From contig NC_068358.1 of NCBI RefSeq assembly GCF_020536995.1, positions 46,677,085-46,741,084 of the forward strand: a stretch of DNA of 64,000 nt, read 5' to 3'. A program made the position numbers and the translations under genes. The notes under the pieces are model-generated. The model was given only the letters and a program-made list of their open reading frames with translations. It made no database searches and was not told the origin of the DNA. Of this stretch, positions 60,701 to 64,000 are shown piece by piece. The DNA comes from Dreissena polymorpha (taxonomy: Eukaryota > Mollusca > Bivalvia > Myida > Dreissenidae). Position 1 is the first letter of the stretch, and every line of letters starts with the position of its first letter.

Positions 60701-63700
60701 CCGCATGCGACGCACCACTACGTCCACTGTAAATACACAGCTAAGTTAGTACTCTAACGAACAAACTGAAATTCATGTTTGAATTAAACAATCAGTATGA
60801 TGACTCTCATTGAAATCATGTCCAGTGCACCAGTCAGAGCAAGACAGCTAGCGGATTGTTGACCGTCTGCGGCAAAAGGGACAAATGGTCAGGCCTACAA
60901 ACAAAGAGAAAAATGGCATAAATGGGTTGCATTCATGTGATTTGGCATATTTTTCATCTTGCTCTCCACCTGAAACTTCAATCTTTGGACATAATAATAT
61001 TTACATTCAAGATTTGTTGGAAATGTAACCCTTACTTGTCCATACCAGGTCCCCCTCCCATCCGGAACAGTCCAAAACCACCTAAAACATCCATTTGAAC
61101 CAAAATATTGACATCTCTCATCTATTTTAGCACCCAAATCATCAAAACATTCATTAAAATTCATGTTCTACTTGTCTCGATTGCAGACGAATCAATGTGA
61201 CCTTGACATTGCAGTAAATGTGCTTTTTTAAGGTTATATTACACTAATTCCGATTCCCATAGGGTCCCATTATAAAACTGACAACTTTCACAGCATTTTT
61301 CTTGCCTTTTCGACGTATCAATTTTTCCGAACCTGGTATCATTTTAAAGATGGATCTGTCCTCTTCCAATAATTGCAATCAAAAACATACCGTCTCGCAA
61401 CTTCTAAGAAAGTAAATCGCTGTCGAATGAACCCACCGTTGAAAAACGTGTTTCGGAATCCTAATTTCGACAAAAGCCCCACACAATAGAAAACACACCC
61501 TCAAAAGTCCATCTTTTAAGTTAGCTTCCAATCCAAGGCATCAAAGTACTCCAGACACATACAGGATATTACAAATAACCACAAAAGACATGTCTCACAT
61601 TGTTAAATGGCTTATATTCAAGAAGAGAAAAGGAACTCTTTAGAAATAAGCACTACTTTCGAATGGACCACGGAGGGATACACAATGATTTAGTGTAATG
61701 TAACCTTTAAGGGAACTCAACTTTGTCCTATCCTTTTCAAACTTTCTCCACATGAGATTTAAACTATTTCCACAATGAATATGCAATTTCAGTGCATTCG
61801 GAGGGGGGAAAAGGCCTTAAAATGGCCGTTTAAAGCGGTGACTAAATTGGCCGCAGTCAAGTCGGAATGCATGATTTTTAGTCTAAGTGACGACAGCTGA
61901 TTTTGTGTCTCTAATTATTGTTACGCGTAACTTTTATGGCAAAAACTGGGATCATTGCAAAAGGCCCAAATAAATGTATTGATTGTGAATCAGTGTACTT
62001 TTCTTGATGAAAAAGGAGACTTTTTTTTTATTTTAAGCACTTTTTTCACACAAAAAAACTCACTGACAGCATATAAAATCATGTTTTTCAAGAAAATTAT
62101 TATTAAAAGCTTCACTTACAATCTAAACATACACATTGCAATTAAAATAATTAATGCTATCATGATGAGAGGAATAATTTGCAGCTTTCAAGCCGATACA
62201 AGCCTGCTACCCAAAATTAACACTTGAAATGGCGCAAATCGCTCCTTCAACAGCTTACGACACAATGTGACATTTGTTGCTCATCCAGATAGTCTCTCTC
62301 ATTAAAATAAGTCCTGTTGGCTTCATTTTATTAAGTGTTCTCTTTAAAATCCAGCGTTGAAAGCTTAAGTTTTGCAAAAATGCCACAGTCCCCATGCAAA
62401 AAAGCATGTTTGCTAAGGAATTCCTGCCCAAGGGGCCACACTAATGTCAGAAAAGTCATTTGGGTGTGATTCCTCTGTAGTTCAGTGTACATTCATTTCA
62501 CTACCTGGGGATGACTATCAGGATCAATTTTCCCAGCTTGGTGAAGTGTTGACCTTTCAGGATGTCGATGGATCGTCCACAAGGGCTGCACCACTGCGGC
62601 CATGGTACCGGACAGGGAGTCGGATTGAGGTGTACACAAACCCGGAGTCAGGCAAGGATCATCCAGACCTTTAATAAAATAAAATGTTAAGGCCCCTGAA
62701 ACTGGCAATTATGTTCAACACTGAGATAAGGAAACACATAAAGGAGACATCATGCCATGGCTTTATCATTATTGACACGGCAAACTCGAGCAGCTGGGGA
62801 CTCGGCTCTAAACAAAACAGGTATGCTCTATCAATCCGAGCAAGATGGCATGTCAGAGTTAAAAAGAGCAAACAAACATACAAAAGAGATGTAAAGGAAA
62901 TTAGAAATTAAATGCCAGAAGTAATTTCAAGTATTTTTTTTTGTCTGCAAGGGTTGCTGTGGAAAATAGTGCTTAACGCATAGTTTGGCCTGTCGGGGTT
63001 CTGCTGGCAAGAACACATCGAAGTCATATCTGCCCGAGAACTGTAAGCTTGAGATAACCATATCTGATGAAGGACTGCTTGAAGAATGCATTCTAATTGT
63101 ACTTGAACCAGATAGCATTGACAGCACAAGGCTTCAGACCCCCCAAAAGTGTGAGGCTTTCAATAGTGCTTACCTGATACCAGACCGCAATGCCCAAGAC
63201 AGTGACTTTCTCCCGGAACTGCACAGGCCGCATCCGCAGCACAATCCTTAAGCTCAATCATGGTCTGGCTGACTCTGAAATAGTGAAATCTGAATTTACA
63301 GATGCTCCTTTTTCTAAAGGTTATGAGTTTATTGCCTATCTTAAAAGCAATCACAATGACATACTAAAGAAGACATGTGCATTTCTGAAAAGACATACAG
63401 CTGCCCGATACTCGACTAGGAAAAGGCGCTATGGTCTTCACTCTGAAATTCATTACTCTAAGGGCTTAACAGAACCAAAGCCAGATCTTACAGCTAAATG
63501 GCCCCACCTACAGCTAAATATGCTTTATAGGTTGAAAATAAAGTTATTTGTCTGAAGAACTAGCGCTATTTACTCATCAGCTATGTTGCTTCACCGGCCG
63601 CAATTCTGTAAACATAGTGTATATATGGAAATACCTAGTCTACCGCATGCGACGCACCACTACGTCCACTGTAAATACACAGCTAAGTTAGTACTCTAAC

Positions 63701-64000
63701 GAACAAACTGAAATTCATGTTTGAATTAAACAATCAGTATGATGACTCTCATTGAAATCATGTCCAGTGCACCAGTCAGAGCAAGACAGCTAGCGGATTG
63801 TTGACCGTCTGCGGCAAAAGGGACAAATGGTCAGGCCTACAAACAAAGAGAAAAATGGCATAAATGGGTTGCATTCATGTGATTTGGCATATTTTTCATC
63901 TTGCTCTCCACCTGAAACTTCAATCTTTGGACATAATAATATTTACATTCAAGATTTGTTGGAAATGTAACCCTTACTTGTCCATACCAGGTCCCCCTCC

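Larger units (their letters stand above)
49081..64000. repeat. Tandem array of a 2.94-kb unit, five full copies and part of a sixth
   Basis: The string CAGCTAGCGGATTGTTGACC occurs at 49081, 52020, 54962, 57904, 60845 and 63787, giving unit lengths of 2939, 2942, 2942, 2941 and 2942. The copies are almost identical. Differences I noticed: 2 bp (GA) missing near 49140 and one A missing near 50650, both in copy 1; an extra A near 56074 in copy 3; and 8 instead of 9 T in copies 3 and 4. The left edge cuts into a LINE; the right edge is outside the window. No rRNA, snRNA or histone sequence is visible in the unit. Confidence 0.95.

Overview
The window is AT-rich, intron-rich animal nuclear DNA, most likely from a bivalve mollusc of the Dreissena/Mya/venerid kind. 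Four things point there: arrays built from the GGTCAAGGTCA-type repeat that is common in bivalves, a tRNA-headed SINE with the mollusc-style core and an AAATAAAT-rich tail, a Penelope-like retroelement, and a MIEAP (mitochondria-eating protein) type gene, a family I recall as expanded in bivalves. The species call is inference. I see no bacterial genes, no rRNA and no LTR or Polinton-type element.

The one host gene I can assemble is on the minus strand from 44925 down to 19242. It has 17 small coding exons that all join in frame (1473 nt, 490 codons plus stop). The N-terminal part is a coiled coil written in micro-exons of 36-81 bp with the same intron phase. The C-terminal part, in the last four exons, is the MIEAP domain. 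A convergent 3'-end paralogue lies on the plus strand at 18186-19086, and two decayed exons of another copy lie at 7767-8118.

Layout. 1-11890: nested repeats, including TTAA-flanked and other MITEs, pearl-like repeat elements, a 12-unit 145-bp satellite, a short Crypton derivative, and dead exons of the duplicated gene. 11890-17925: an old plus-strand LINE remnant split by a 3.13-kb Crypton element with an apparently intact three-exon tyrosine recombinase. 18186-37914: the MIEAP genes, whose introns hold a Penelope-like fragment with a hammerhead-like motif, a pogo-like MITE, an AGT microsatellite, a tandem intron duplication, a palindromic MITE, a broken LINE with a (GTAA)n tail, a SINE with a 13-bp target duplication and a 247-bp direct duplication. 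37205-44575: a second copy of the segment at 1-17925, split here by a 3.87-kb foldback element made of 75-bp repeats in two opposed arms. 44744-44925: first coding exon of the MIEAP gene. 45900-49080: inverted repeats and a second LINE fragment with a hAT-like MITE. 49081-64000: more than five head-to-tail copies of a nearly identical 2.94-kb unit, running off the end.

The two duplicated segments act as empty sites for each other. Segment B shows where the Crypton sits in segment A, and A shows where the foldback element sits in B, so both elements can be bounded almost to the base by reading alone. The best candidates for something undescribed are the foldback element, the Crypton family and its miniature, the micro-exon architecture of the MIEAP gene, and the 2.94-kb array, whose content I cannot identify.
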